Of a stretch of DNA of 64,000 bases, positions 22,841 through 33,095 are shown in pieces. The position numbers and the translations under genes are program-made. Position 1 is the stretch's first letter. Each line of letters starts with the position of its first letter. The notes below the pieces were generated by a model. The model was not told the origin of the DNA and did not search any database. It worked only from the letters and a program-made list of their open reading frames with translations. This DNA is from Basidiobolus meristosporus CBS 931.73 (taxonomy: Eukaryota > Basidiobolomycota > Basidiobolomycetes > Basidiobolales > Basidiobolaceae): NCBI GenBank assembly GCA_002104905.1, contig MCFE01000176.1, forward strand, positions 78,724 to 142,723, given 5' to 3'.

Positions 22841-23449
22841 ATGCGTTTCACTTCCGCTTTGTTCCTTGCCGTCGCCGCGGTCTCCGCACAAACTTCGGAG
22901 TTCAACGTTCCCAGCCCCAGTGAATGCATCAGCTCCTGCAACCAGCAAGGCTCCGCTGGCCTCATCGAGGGCTTCTCCGCCGACCCCAAGAGTCCCAACT
23001 TCGTGGCCTCTTTGGGTTTGTTGTGTGAGAAGGGGCCCAACTACGGCAAGTTCATGGCGGTTGCTGGTATGTGCATGACCAAGTGCGCTAAGGAGGAGCA
23101 AGATGCTTTCATGACATACCACACCAGCGCCTGCGCTTGGTACCAAGCTAACAAGGATGCCGCCCCCACTTCCAGTGTCGATGCTTCCGTCACCCCCACC
23201 GGTGCTTCTTCATCCGCCTCCAGCGCTGCCCCATCTGTCTCCCCCTCCGCATCCGCTTCCTCTCAACCTGCAGGTACCACTGGTGCCTCCAGCCCAACCC
23301 AAAAGCCAACCGGATCCTCCAGTGAGGCCTTGAATCCCTCCAGCGCTGCCACCCAAACCCCCAAGCCCACCTCCGGCGCCAACGAACTGAAGCAAGGAGC
23401 CATGGCCCTTCTCGGTGGAGCGGCCGTCGCCCTGTTCGCTTTCTTCTAA
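22841..23449 (+). CDS. Small secreted, Ser/Thr-rich, GPI-anchor-type surface protein
   Basis: A single-exon gene of 202 residues. It starts with a clear signal peptide (MRFTSALFLAVAAVSA), then a compact ~85-residue domain with six cysteines (C-x3-C, C, C-x3-C, C). After that comes a ~90-residue Ser/Thr/Ala/Pro-rich stretch likely to be O-glycosylated, and a short C-terminal hydrophobic tail (MALLGGAAVALFAFF) ending at the last residue, as in GPI-anchored fungal wall proteins. I infer a cell-surface or wall role. The cysteine pattern recalls CFEM proteins, but those have eight cysteines, so I do not assign that family. A TATA box (22754) and a GATA-type motif (22354) lie upstream. Codons are strongly C-biased in third positions, suggesting high expression. 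It is convergent with the next gene. Confidence 0.85.
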   Translation: MRFTSALFLAVAAVSAQTSEFNVPSPSECISSCNQQGSAGLIEGFSADPKSPNFVASLGLLCEKGPNYGKFMAVAGMCMTKCAKEEQDAFMTYHTSACAWYQANKDAAPTSSVDASVTPTGASSSASSAAPSVSPSASASSQPAGTTGASSPTQKPTGSSSEALNPSSAATQTPKPTSGANELKQGAMALLGGAAVALFAFF

Positions 23450-23822
23450 ACCCTCACCCCATCCCTCACCTTACATCCCATTAATACAAGCGTACCCATG
23501 CATTAATCCTGATCCCACTCAATCATGAATAAAGTATTTGCCCTCGATGCACGAACCAAATTTCCGTCCGTCTTCGAACGAACTCTATTTCCAAGCCCTC
23601 CACCTGGCCAATCCGGTGGGGCGGATCTCGTGGCCAATGACAACCCGAGCGCCTACACATGTTTGGATCGCCCTGTGCTAGGAGGTGGTGGTGAAATGGG
23701 ATGCGGTTGGTGTGATTGGGTTCGGGGGAGGGGGACGACCGGGGGAGGATTCGAAGCACAACATGGGTTAATTTAATGGCGGCGAGTTTATTGAATCTCC
23801 TTGGGACATGGGGGGGAGACAT

Positions 23823-24458
23823 CTATTCGAACCGGGATCTCAACCCGAATCGGATCTGGTCGCGTACGTGGTTCAGGAAGGATCCCTGAGCGACGGAGGG
23901 GTCGGTGCGGTGGTAGACCTCCGGGCTGATGGGGCCGATGTAGTGGAACCCGCCGAACCCACCGATCCAGTAGATACGATCCACGTGGAGTCGGTAGAAC
24001 CGGAAGTCGTGTCCGCGCGGCCACCTTCTGGCCTCGGGGTGTTTGTTGTAGAAGCATTCGCGGAGTTCTTGGGATCTACGGTTGAGCTCCTCCGCAGGGA
24101 TGGGTCGTATCTCACCCATCAAGGTGAAGCGCGCGTGGGGCATGGGGGACTGGCTGGTGGAGTTCAGCTGGGTTTGAATGGCCAGCGCAGCCCGTGGACT
24201 CTGGTGGAAGTTCCTCACGGTGACTTGCATTGAGGAGAGGTACAACACGGGATCCCCGTTGCTGGGGCAATCGTCCGCGAAGTAGTCCACTGATCCGAAG
24301 GGCTGTCCGTCTGGGTAGGTGGTGATCAGGGTGCCCATCCCGTAAGAATGTACCATCTGGCGAGCCAGCACCGCCGCCTCCTCCTCGGTTTTCTCTCCGG
24401 CGGCCAGGCTGCTGATTAGGGCAAGAAAGTAGATTCCAAGTGACAGGAGACGCATCAT
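23823..24458 (-). CDS. CREG-like secreted protein (FMN-binding split-barrel fold)
   Basis: A single-exon gene of 211 residues. A signal peptide (MMRLLSLGIYFLALISSLAAG) is followed by a domain matching the CREG family, which has the pyridoxamine-phosphate-oxidase-like split barrel. Diagnostic stretches are AAVLARQMVHSYGMGTL, GQPFGSVDYFADDC, PVLYLSSMQVTVRN and HARFTLMGEI, and near the end RLHVDRIYWIGGFGG. Animal CREG proteins are secreted or lysosomal glycoproteins and have lost flavin-dependent catalysis; the fungal role is unknown. One potential N-glycosylation site (NST) is visible. The TATA box is only ~30 bp before the ATG, implying a very short leader. Its promoter shares the TTATCAGATGA motif with the neighbouring surface-protein gene. 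Confidence 0.85.
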   Translation of the reverse strand: MMRLLSLGIYFLALISSLAAGEKTEEEAAVLARQMVHSYGMGTLITTYPDGQPFGSVDYFADDCPSNGDPVLYLSSMQVTVRNFHQSPRAALAIQTQLNSTSQSPMPHARFTLMGEIRPIPAEELNRRSQELRECFYNKHPEARRWPRGHDFRFYRLHVDRIYWIGGFGGFHYIGPISPEVYHRTDPSVAQGSFLNHVRDQIRFGLRSRFE

Positions 24459-24487
24459 CTTGGCCTTCCCTCCTACTTCGTCCCCTC

Positions 24488-24494
24488 CTTTATA
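24488..24494 (-). promoter_or_regulatory. TATA box of the CREG-like gene
   Basis: On the minus strand the sequence reads TATAAAG, about 30 bp upstream of the ATG at 24458. Confidence 0.6.
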
Positions 24495-24572
24495 CTTGGC
24501 TGGATGGTAGGTAACGTGATCGCTGATCAGATAATTCCCATGATTTCTTCCCTCACAAAACAGCCATTGGTT

Positions 24573-24604
24573 TCATCTGATAAGCTCGCCTAATTATCAG
24601 ATGA
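24573..24604. promoter_or_regulatory. Perfect 11-bp inverted repeat with GATA sites
   Basis: TCATCTGATAA (24573-24583) and TTATCAGATGA (24594-24604) are exact inverted copies separated by 10 bp, in the divergent promoter region between the CREG-like and EIF1AD genes. Each arm contains TGATAA, a GATA-factor site. A single copy of the same 11-mer is at 22354-22364. Binding by a GATA-type regulator is inferred. Confidence 0.5.
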
Positions 24605-24929
24605 ACCCCATCATTAAATATCAAAAAGGAACCTGGCGTATGAGCAGGTGGAACATTGTGCTATACGGATCCCACCCTCAATCAGTCGATTTCATTTCCG
24701 ACTTAACCAACAACCAGAAAGTTGACTAAGATCCAGGATACAGGCTGGGGAGTGGAAGATGAAGATCCATCTACGGCCGAAAAATAAATCATGGGATTCC
24801 CCCGATCCCGATCCACGCTGATCCGGGGGGGGAAGCGGATTCCCTTAGAAAAAGAAAAAAACCTCTCGGGCGGGGCGGGTTTTCGGTGGGTATATTCCAG
24901 CAAGAGCACCTCTACCTCACCGTGAAAAC

Positions 24930-25431
24930 ATGAGCCGCAAGAAGGTGACCCAAGATTTCTTCTCCTCCTGCCCGGAGCCGACGGAAAACCAGATATTCGC
25001 CAGGGTGGTGGGCCCGAGAGGGAAGAATTTACACGAGGTGGAGCTGACCGATGGTCAGGTGGTGTTGGTGTCCCTCCCCTCCAGGTATCGAAACCTGGTC
25101 TACGTCAAGAGGGGACACTATGTCATCGTGGAGCCCATCAAGAACAACGACACGAAGATCTTCGCCGATATCGTATACGTGCTGTTCCCCAACCACGTCA
25201 AAGATTTGCAGACCAAGGGGCTGTTCCCCGCGGAGTTTTCTTGGTAGGTTCCAAGTGGTTGTGCATACTCTGACCACCCCACCGTACTAATCCCCCTCCC
25301 TTGATTCCCCTTGCAGCGAGAAAGAGGACTCCTCCTCGGACGACGACGACCTACTATTCCACAACCCCAACCACACGGTAGCGACCGACTCTAGCGACGA
25401 CTCGGAAGGGGAGTCGGACGAGGAAGACTGA
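24930..25431 (+). CDS. EIF1AD: EIF1AD-type S1-like RNA-binding protein
   Basis: Two exons, 24930-25243 and 25317-25431, joined over a 73-bp intron (GTAGGT...TTGCAG, branch-like TACTAAT), giving 142 residues. The N-terminal ~100 residues form the eIF1A-like S1 domain (NQIFARVVGPRGKNLHEVEL, PSRYRNLVYVKRGHYVIVEP, KIFADIVYVL). The C-terminal ~35 residues, in the second exon, are acidic and serine-rich (SSSDDDD...SEGESDEED), as in EIF1AD. The human protein is a nuclear/cytosolic factor linked to ribosomal small-subunit maturation; the fungal role is inferred by homology. The start is the only ATG giving the conserved MSRKK beginning. It is divergent from the CREG-like gene and convergent with the exoribonuclease gene. 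Confidence 0.9.
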
Positions 25432-25676
25432 GGCCCAGGAAAACCGGCTTTTCTCTTACCCAACCGATATACAATTTAATCCCATACATAATGTTGAATA
25501 TAGCCAAAGCCCGTTGAATAAATCCATTTTGTAGAGTACGCGCTTCGGTCATGGGGGTGGATTTATTTTCTGGTGAGGTTAGGGGTACTGATGGTTCCGT
25601 GGTATTTACAAAGCAATTTGTCGACCACCTGGGGAGTGGCATGGCTCTCTCGAGGCTGTGGTGGTGAGGAGAAGGA

Positions 25677-28494
25677 TTATACTGGCTTCAACTCGAACAG
25701 TAGCTCGTACGTGTTCAAGTTGGCGATGGAGACGTTCAGGATGGTTCCGACTGGTAGAGGGCCATCACATTCCAATCTACCTTGCACTCCAAAGTCCGTA
25801 AGAGTGGCACCAATATGCTCGTCATCGACGGCGGAGGTGACCACTGCTTGGTAGACTCGATCGGGATGCTCAGTCCTCATTCTCTGTAGGAACTCGAGTG
25901 ACCAGAACCTGTTGGTGCGCTGTTCAAGCATCCGCATATCCTTCTCCATTCTTCGCAGCTTCATGGGCAACCTCTCGAGCGTTTCCTTTTCGAAAGGGAA
26001 CTTGCGATTCAGGAAGTGTGCCTTGAGCTGCCAGTGGCTGATCAGGTCCACGTATCTTCTCAAGGGGGAGGTCACCTTGGTGTACCCGTTGGCGATACCC
26101 ATGGACCAGTGCAGGCCTGGCTCAAGTGAGATGTTGGCTGAGGGCAAGTATTCTCTGATCTTGCTCTGCTCAACAAAAGAGAGCATCCCACTGTTGGGAT
26201 CGACCTTGGCCAGAACCTGGTCGATCAGATCCATCGGTGCTTTGGTGGCATCTGGCGCGTCTTGGGAGCGATACAAGGTGGGGATGCTCCTCTCTTGCAT
26301 ATACAATGCCGCCACCTTCCCGGCCATAATCATAAACTCGGCAACCATCTGATGAGAGGCAGAGTACGAGCTGTTGTCCACGCTCAACTCGATTTGGGGG
26401 AGTTTCGGGAACACCCTTGGCTGGGCCGGTATCTCCGATGCCATGGGCAGTGGGAACGGGTTCACGAACAGGTTGGCTCGAGGGATGTTGGTGGAGAAAG
26501 CGCCTTTCTTGACCCGCTGTCGGAAGTGTCTCAACGAGTGCTCTTGCATCTCTTTTAGGATATCGTGGGCGGCCTCTGGAACGGTGTTTTCACGTGACTT
26601 GTGGACTAGAGGCTTGGAGCCGTTCGGGTGAATATAGTTTTTCTCTTCGCCTTGGCCTTCCCATTCGCCAACAGGTTTGAACACGGGCGCGATGACATGG
26701 TCCACATCCTCGTAGAGCATGGAGCGCACGTTGTGCACTAGTCCGGGTCGGATCATTGGGTCCTGAAGGCTTCCATCCTCAGCGATTCTGAAGCTGAAGG
26801 TGAGCGTGGGGTTCCCATGCTCGCTGGCACCTTTCTCCAGACTGAACACCTCCTTACCGATCACAGTAGGGAGAAGCGGGAACTGGCGCTCAGGCAGATA
26901 CACACTCTGGACTCTGTCCTGGGCAATCTGGGAGAGTCGGTGGTTTGGTGGAATGATGCAAGTGGGATCAGCGACGTGTACATGGAACCATGTTTGGTCC
27001 CCACGTTTCTCCATGGAGATACCGTCATCGATTTCGAAGGCGGTGGGGTCGTCGATTGTATACACGGGCAAGTCCCCGAAATCGTGTCTAATGTGCTCAC
27101 ACAAGTCTCGGGTGTAGAAGGTGTCAGAGCTCATCTCGGGCTCTGCTCTGATGGCAGCGGAGGAGCCTTGCCAGTTCTTCTGCTTCTTCAGGATGGCCTG
27201 CTTCTCTCCTCCATGCAACAGGTCGGTAATGGGTATCTCGGAGATTTGCTCCGCATACAGCTTGCTCTCCATTTCCGTCTGGTCGGCCTCTTTGGAGGTA
27301 CCAATCCCCCACAAGGGCACTGGTGTCTCAAAAAGGTTGGTATTCTCCCAGGGAGACCAAACGCCGATATCCTGGAGGAAACGAACGACGGTGTCCACTT
27401 CGATGTCGCCGTACACCTTCAAGGGCTTTAGGAGAGAAGGAACAACCACAGTGTAAGGGTTTGTGCACAGACGGTTGTATGAAGTGACATAGTTTCTCAA
27501 GAAACGAATGAACAAAAGATCGTCCGGGTTGAAGGTGACATCACGCAGAGCATTCCGGAGGCTCTTGGCATCCTTCGTTGTCGCCTTGATCTCGATCACC
27601 TTCTTGCACTTCTCAACGAAAGCAGCCACAGTTGGGTCCTGCTGGCGCACGCGATTGATGACGTTCTGGATCACCTTGACGTCCGACTCGGGGCGTAGAA
27701 AGATCTCCTCCGAGAAGCGTAGCACGGTCTTGTCGGCTACGAAACGGATCCCGTCTTTGACCAGAAACAGGTACACCGCGTAGATATCCAACGGAGTGGG
27801 CTTCCTCTGGTACAACTCGGTGGCGATTTCGCGGATCATCAAGCTCGATTCCTTCTGCAGGATTCTCTTGTTCTGATAAAGCTTCTGCAACGGCATGAGC
27901 TTCTGCCACTGCACTCTGATGGCCTTTCTCTGGAAGGTTACGATGGCCCGGGTCAGGTCATCGGTTATCTCCTCTATGGGGGTGTCCAGGGGTAGCGAGA
28001 TACCCAACTCCTCGGCGGAGCAGGCGAAAAAGTCCTGTCGGGATATCCGGAAAGTCACGTCGTTGGTGCGAAACATTTTGCGGTACCCGTTAAATAGTAT
28101 GGCCTCGTTAGCGCCCATACCGCTGGATAAACTGGTCACAACTCCTAGAAAACTCTTCTCGAATCTGCATGTGTGATCAAGGCAAGAAAGTCAGTGAAAC
28201 CGAGCCACTCGCGCCAACCAGATAGAAAGCTCACCTTCTCAGCTCGACCAAGTCTCCAACCTCGAGCTTGATATCACCATACTCCTCAGGATGGGACAGC
28301 TCGTCGCTGGTAGCGGTAATGCTACTCTTGTCGAAATCCTCGGCGACGGTGGAGGCCTGTCGCGCGCCAAGCACCGAAGGTCTGGGTAGAGTGGGTACGG
28401 AAATTCTCCCAGAAGGAAGTGCGCTGCGCTTCAAGCTGGCGTTGAGAAAGCTGCGTGAAGCGATCCTTGGGGTTGTCCTCAGTAAACGGAGCAT
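25677..28494 (-). CDS. DSS1: Mitochondrial 3'-5' exoribonuclease, RNase II family (Dss1/CYT-4 type)
   Basis: Two exons, 28494-28235 and 28164-25677, with a 70-bp intron (GTGAGC...ATGCAG), giving about 915 residues. The N-terminus (MLRLLRTTPRIASRSFLNAS) is Arg/Ser-rich without acids, a good mitochondrial presequence. An upstream in-frame ATG at 28551 would add 19 residues. The RNB catalytic domain spans roughly residues 450-800, with the acidic metal-binding motif IDDPTAFEIDDGIS and the later SPLRRYVDLISHWQLKAHFL. A degenerate S1-like C-terminus follows (FGVQGRLECDGPLPVGTILN). In yeast, Dss1 with the Suv3 helicase forms the mitochondrial RNA-degrading complex; Neurospora CYT-4 is the related processing enzyme. 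I expect the same role here. Between it and the MET10-type gene lies about 330 bp with nothing recognisable apart from a lone GGGTTAGGG. Confidence 0.88.
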
Positions 28495-28888
28495 TCTAAT
28501 GAACAAAAGAGTGCGTTCCCTCGTTCGTATGAGAAAGGCGATTCCGTTCAAATTAAATATTTACAAATCCACAAAATCGAACAAAAATTTCACTGCTGAC
28601 CATATATGGTCATACATGGGCCGGCGCCAAAAGACTAACCAAGTTGATGAGTGTGTCTATCGGCGGGAGGGTTAGGGTAAAACTGCCGGTGTCCAGCAAA
28701 AGGAGAATGTGAACAATCGGTATAACTGGAGTGCAAGTTGATAATTGGAGGAACCGTAGTGAAGTTGGTAAGTTAATAAATGGTATATTTATTAAAAAGG
28801 AAAAAGCGAGCTAGTGTCCATATACAAGAGAATAAGCTAATGAGGGATGCATTACGATGAGCTAAAGATACAGATGAAATAGTGGGGA

Positions 28889-31800
28889 TTAATAGACTTC
28901 TAGGATGTACTTCTCCAACTCCTTGAGTTCGCTAATCTTGTTGTTGGCCTGAGCCTCGGTGATCCCTGCGTTCTCTACGAAGCTGGACACCATGGCGTCC
29001 TTGACATCCCCAGCGGGCCATGTGGGTCCGCAGAGGTAGAAGTGGCCGTCCTCCTCGAGCATGTACTTGTGCAGAAGCTGGGAATCCTCCTGCATCTTGT
29101 GTTGGATGTAGATCTTCTGCTTCTGGTCACGGGAGAAGGCAAGTTGGAGGTGGGTGAGTAGGCCTTCGGCGTGGTACGCCTCCAGCTCTTCCCCGTAGAG
29201 GTACTCGGAGCCACGGAAGCGGGATCCGAAGTAAAGAGCCATGGGGCCGACCTTTCTACCTTGGGCCTTGTAGTAGGCTCTCTCTTGGATGAAGGCACGG
29301 AAGGGAGCCATACCAGTACCAAGACCAGCCATGATCACTGGTTGCTCGTCTCTGGGGGGAAGCTTCATGACAGAGGGCTTGATCGACACGGTGAGCTTGT
29401 CGCCGACCTTGCTTTGCGAAAGGAAGCGTGTGCATTGACCGACTCTGGCAGCTCCCGAGGTGGTCGTCCAGTCGACCAGTACAACCAACAGGTGGACGCT
29501 GTTGGGATGAGCCTTCATGGATGAGGCGATGGAGTAGTGACGAGGCTTGATGGGTGGGACCATCTGCACCAGATCGTCGATCTCAGGATGGGCGGAGGTG
29601 AATTCCCTCAAGATATCTGCGTAGGTGACGGTGTCGCTCACTCTTTGTTTGAACTCGGCGGATCCCTCGGAAGAGATCAAGAACTCCAACCTCTCCTTCT
29701 CCTTGGGATCCTTGGCAAAGGTGGCCAGGGTCTCGTAGAAGCGCTTCGAGGGGCGCCCGAAGATGTCGAGATGCTGGGTGAACAGCTGGAGCATGGTGCG
29801 GCTCTCGCTTTGCTCGGAGTCGATCTCCTTCTTCACCGATACGATGTCGTCGGGGTTTAGTCCGTAGAATTGCAAGAACTCCAAGGTCTCGGCGGTATCG
29901 TTGTGTCCGTGGACACCGAGAGCATCGCCGATCTCGTATTTGAGGCCGGTGCCAGTGGTGTCCATCTCGAGGTGGAACACGTTACGGTCATAGCTGAGGG
30001 GAGTCAATCTCCTGTTCTCGGTGATCGTAATGATGAAGGTCTTCTCCTCATGGTTGTCCTTACGGGTTTCGTACGCCTCCTGGAACATCAATTGCCATGC
30101 GGAGGTGTGCCAGTTCTTAACCTCGGTGAAGCCGGATTCTGACTCGACGGAGGCTTCGGTAGCCAGGCCGACGTTGACCTTGTTGGGCAGATCAGCCTCT
30201 TCTTCTACCTCCACCTCAGCCCAAGTGGCTGGTAATTCTACGGAAGTCAGCTCTTGCTCAACCTTATCAACAATATCCCTGAAGAGACCCTCTACTCCTT
30301 GCTTGTTGAGGTACTGCTGAGACAAAGCCTCGGCGATCTGGGCGTGTCCCTGGAGTTGGAGGTAGGCGGCTTGGAGAACAACCACTGTCAAATCCTTGTC
30401 CAGTCCCAACTCGCTGAGAACCTTCGAAGCATCGAGGACGTATAATTCCGGTCGGACCTTGAGCGCTTCTTTTTTAAAGGAGCCAGGAAGCTTGTTCTCC
30501 AGCTCCTCGCCTCTCAACGGGGTATTGATCACCACCTGGGTGGCACTCTTGGCGGCAGACAAGAAGTTGTATTTGTCAAGAATGGAGTCATCGTGGATAC
30601 CGATGTAATCCGCCTGTTGAATGGGGTAAGAGAGGAATTGAGCGGCCTCTGCGGAGTGACGGAGTTCAGTGAAGGCGACTCCTCCGTTTGAGTAAGAATC
30701 GTAGGTAGTGTGGACTTGAGAGTGCTCGAATACTCTGTTTAACGAGGAAGCAGCCTTGAGCGTACCGCTTGACAAAGTATCCCAGAAGATGGCTTGTTTG
30801 ACACCGCCTTGGATGCTCAACTCGGAAGCATCGCTAAAAGCAGCATCGTTGAAATCGATGGCGTTCACCAGACTTGCTTGCTCGTAAATGGTTTGGACAG
30901 TGGCTGGGGTGAAGTTGGTTACACCACCGAACTTGCCACTGATCAATCTGGGCTTTTGGTCACGAAGCTCCTTGCTCTGTTGAAGGGTGGCTGAGAAATC
31001 TTGAAGCAAGGGAGTGGTGGCATTCGCGGTTTGCTCCAGAACAATGACGTTCTTTGCGCTCTTTGGCAACAAGGCTAGGATTTGCTCGACACACCAGGGG
31101 CGATAGAGGCGCACGGAGAGGAAACCGTACTTCTTCGACTCTTGGTTCAGGGTCTCGACTGTCTTTTCGATGATGGAGCTGGCGGATCCGACATGGACGA
31201 TAACGTCGGTGGCATCCTCAGCACCGAAATACTCGACTGGTTGGTATTTGCGGCCAAAGAGTGTACCGAATTTGCTCATCACCTCAGCGATTGCCTCAGC
31301 AACTGAGTTGAAGGAGGCATCATTGTTGACAAGCCCTTCGTAGAAAGACACCAATTCAGCAGGCTGGGCAATGTCAATCTTGGTTTGCTCGCGTGCAATG
31401 CGAACACCATCAAAGAAGTGCAGCACTGGGGTTTGAGTGATAGCAGATGCAACATGAGCGATCACTGCGAAGTCGTAGGCCTCTTGAGCGCTACTGGAAG
31501 ACAACAAGGCGAATCCGGTTTGACGAGCAGTCATAACGTCGAAATTGTCTCCATAGGCGTATAGATTCTCATCGAAGCCTTGGGTGGAGACGTGGAAGAC
31601 CACTGGGACCTTGGAATCGGCCAAGGTATACATGTTAGGGATCATGTGGAGAATGGCGCGAGAGCCGGTCAGGATAGATACGTTAGCGCCGTTCGAGGAT
31701 GCCCCAAGGACGGCAGTACCGGCTCCAGACCTGGTGTCCATACGCAACGTCTTGACAGTCTTGCCAAACGCATTGTGTCTACCCTCCCTGCTCCATGCCT

Positions 31801-32386
31801 CGGCTTGCTCACCCAGATGTCCGGAAGGAACAACGGGGTATACGAAAGCGATATCACTCAAGGCGTAAGCAACGTAAGAGACAGCCGCATTGGCGTCAAG
31901 GACACCCGAGGCAAGTGGGAAATCGTGTGCGGTAGGTGCCAAAGAAAACAAGGATTCCTCCTCGACCAGCTCCTCTTGGGCCTCACGCTCGATGATTTCC
32001 TCGACCTCCTCATCTTTGATCAAAAGCTCGAAATCAGAGTACTGAGGGAATTTGGCGATGTGCACCGGGATACGCTTGTCGCGGCAGCGATTGAAGATCT
32101 TCAGGGCAGCGATCTTCTCGCTGGCAGAGGCCAGGACCAAAGCAGCCTTATCTAAATCCTCCTGCTGGAATTGGCGCTGGATGTGTTGAACCCTGCCCTC
32201 CAACGAGCTGTCCAGGCCATTGGATGAAATCAGGGTGACATTGGCGCCGGATTCTAAAGCAAGATTGGCTTTTTTCACTGCACCACTATCTGAACCTAAC
32301 ACCAAGACCTCTTTATCGGTTAAGTGCCATCCAACTGGGAAAGAAGCAGGGTGATTGGGGGCAATGACAGTCATTTTAGTATACAA
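28889..32386 (-). CDS. MET10: Sulfite reductase flavoprotein subunit (MET10 type) with N-terminal Met8/CysG-like domain
   Basis: A single-exon gene of 1165 residues (start 32386; a second in-frame ATG at 32374). Residues ~150-720 are the pyruvate-ferredoxin-oxidoreductase-like region typical of fungal Met10. Residues ~765-1165 form the FAD/NADPH reductase module, with RHYSIASS (FAD), GLGTGMAPFRAF and YLCGPTWPAGD (NADPH). With the siroheme beta subunit it would reduce sulfite to sulfide for cysteine/methionine synthesis. Yeast Met10 is about 1035 residues; the extra ~130 here are a Rossmann-type domain like the NAD part of siroheme synthases (GWHLTDKEVLVLGSDSGAVK, ANVTLISSN, DLDKAALVLASASEKIAALK, IPVHIAKFPQYSDFEL). 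The Gly-rich loop is altered and, by my alignment from memory, the catalytic Asp of Met8/CysG is Lys (HIAK). It is therefore probably structural or regulatory. Upstream are a TATA box (32480) and a Gcn4-type site (32523). Confidence 0.92.
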   Translation of the reverse strand: MYTKMTVIAPNHPASFPVGWHLTDKEVLVLGSDSGAVKKANLALESGANVTLISSNGLDSSLEGRVQHIQRQFQQEDLDKAALVLASASEKIAALKIFNRCRDKRIPVHIAKFPQYSDFELLIKDEEVEEIIEREAQEELVEEESLFSLAPTAHDFPLASGVLDANAAVSYVAYALSDIAFVYPVVPSGHLGEQAEAWSREGRHNAFGKTVKTLRMDTRSGAGTAVLGASSNGANVSILTGSRAILHMIPNMYTLADSKVPVVFHVSTQGFDENLYAYGDNFDVMTARQTGFALLSSSSAQEAYDFAVIAHVASAITQTPVLHFFDGVRIAREQTKIDIAQPAELVSFYEGLVNNDASFNSVAEAIAEVMSKFGTLFGRKYQPVEYFGAEDATDVIVHVGSASSIIEKTVETLNQESKKYGFLSVRLYRPWCVEQILALLPKSAKNVIVLEQTANATTPLLQDFSATLQQSKELRDQKPRLISGKFGGVTNFTPATVQTIYEQASLVNAIDFNDAAFSDASELSIQGGVKQAIFWDTLSSGTLKAASSLNRVFEHSQVHTTYDSYSNGGVAFTELRHSAEAAQFLSYPIQQADYIGIHDDSILDKYNFLSAAKSATQVVINTPLRGEELENKLPGSFKKEALKVRPELYVLDASKVLSELGLDKDLTVVVLQAAYLQLQGHAQIAEALSQQYLNKQGVEGLFRDIVDKVEQELTSVELPATWAEVEVEEEADLPNKVNVGLATEASVESESGFTEVKNWHTSAWQLMFQEAYETRKDNHEEKTFIITITENRRLTPLSYDRNVFHLEMDTTGTGLKYEIGDALGVHGHNDTAETLEFLQFYGLNPDDIVSVKKEIDSEQSESRTMLQLFTQHLDIFGRPSKRFYETLATFAKDPKEKERLEFLISSEGSAEFKQRVSDTVTYADILREFTSAHPEIDDLVQMVPPIKPRHYSIASSMKAHPNSVHLLVVLVDWTTTSGAARVGQCTRFLSQSKVGDKLTVSIKPSVMKLPPRDEQPVIMAGLGTGMAPFRAFIQERAYYKAQGRKVGPMALYFGSRFRGSEYLYGEELEAYHAEGLLTHLQLAFSRDQKQKIYIQHKMQEDSQLLHKYMLEEDGHFYLCGPTWPAGDVKDAMVSSFVENAGITEAQANNKISELKELEKYILEVY

Positions 32387-32479
32387 TTAGGATGGTAGAC
32401 GAGTGGCTGTACACTTTGCAAGGGAATGGAGGTCAAGAGAAATGAATGTCAGTGCTGAAGAACCACTCCCTCCTCAGGA

Positions 32480-32486
32480 TTATATA
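32480..32486 (-). promoter_or_regulatory. TATA box of the MET10-type gene
   Basis: The minus strand reads TATATAA about 95 bp before the ATG at 32386. Confidence 0.55.
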
Positions 32487-32522
32487 TTCCATGGCCAGTA
32501 CCACTTCGATCAGTAGTGCTCC

Positions 32523-32530
32523 ATGACTCA
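32523..32530. promoter_or_regulatory. Gcn4/CPC1-type site ATGACTCA
   Basis: ATGACTCA matches eight of nine bases of the Gcn4 consensus (RTGACTCAY). It lies ~140 bp upstream of a sulfur-amino-acid biosynthesis gene, where general amino-acid control is expected. Binding is inferred. Confidence 0.5.
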
Positions 32531-32792
32531 AGCTCAGTGATGGTGTGATATTGTATAAGCACCGCTCGAAATAACGCAATCTGACCCACTTCCTAGATTG
32601 GTAGTCCCGCTTAAACTATTAGCACCATTTGCCAATTGAAGGCGCCACTTGGGACTGCTTATTTATTGACAGTTAATTCAATATGTGTGGGGTGAAGTCA
32701 ACCATCGCCGAAGACAATAAATGCATTGGAAATCACGCACTGAATCTGCGCATTTGCTCTCTCCCATTATACAACCATATTCCTAACCATAT

Positions 32793-32804
32793 CCCTAACC
32801 CTAA
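32793..32804. promoter_or_regulatory. Telobox-like CCCTAACCCTAA in a divergent promoter
   Basis: Two telomere-type units stand alone in the 709-bp region between the MET10-type gene (-) and the membrane-protein gene (+). Such motifs can bind TTAGGG-repeat factors in fungal promoters; chance occurrence is also possible. Confidence 0.3.
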
Positions 32805-33095
32805 TGAAAAAGCTCGAAATCGCTCCTTTGAATCACGCCATGGCTGCCCAATCAGGGGCCCCGTAGTAATTTAGATCGATCCGCTCCAACCACTTTCTAT
32901 CTCTTGCAATCAAGATGCCAATCTAATCATTGTTCACTTGGATTTCCCTTAAACCCCCCAATCATCCGATCGCTTAGAGCAAATTCCTGGTTAGCAGTAG
33001 GTTTAACCATCCATTTGTGGCTTAAAGTTCACCTTCACATATAGCCAAAATGTGATTCGGGCGGCAGGCCTTGTTTTTTTCTCGCTGCTTTAGTG

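Noticed and set aside
22691-23146. 151-codon minus-strand ORF
   Set aside because: It is a shadow of the GPI-type protein gene, which has signal peptide, TATA box and tail signals.
32793-32804. Interstitial telomere repeat as a possible chromosome fusion point
   Set aside because: Only two units, in a normal promoter between two intact genes.
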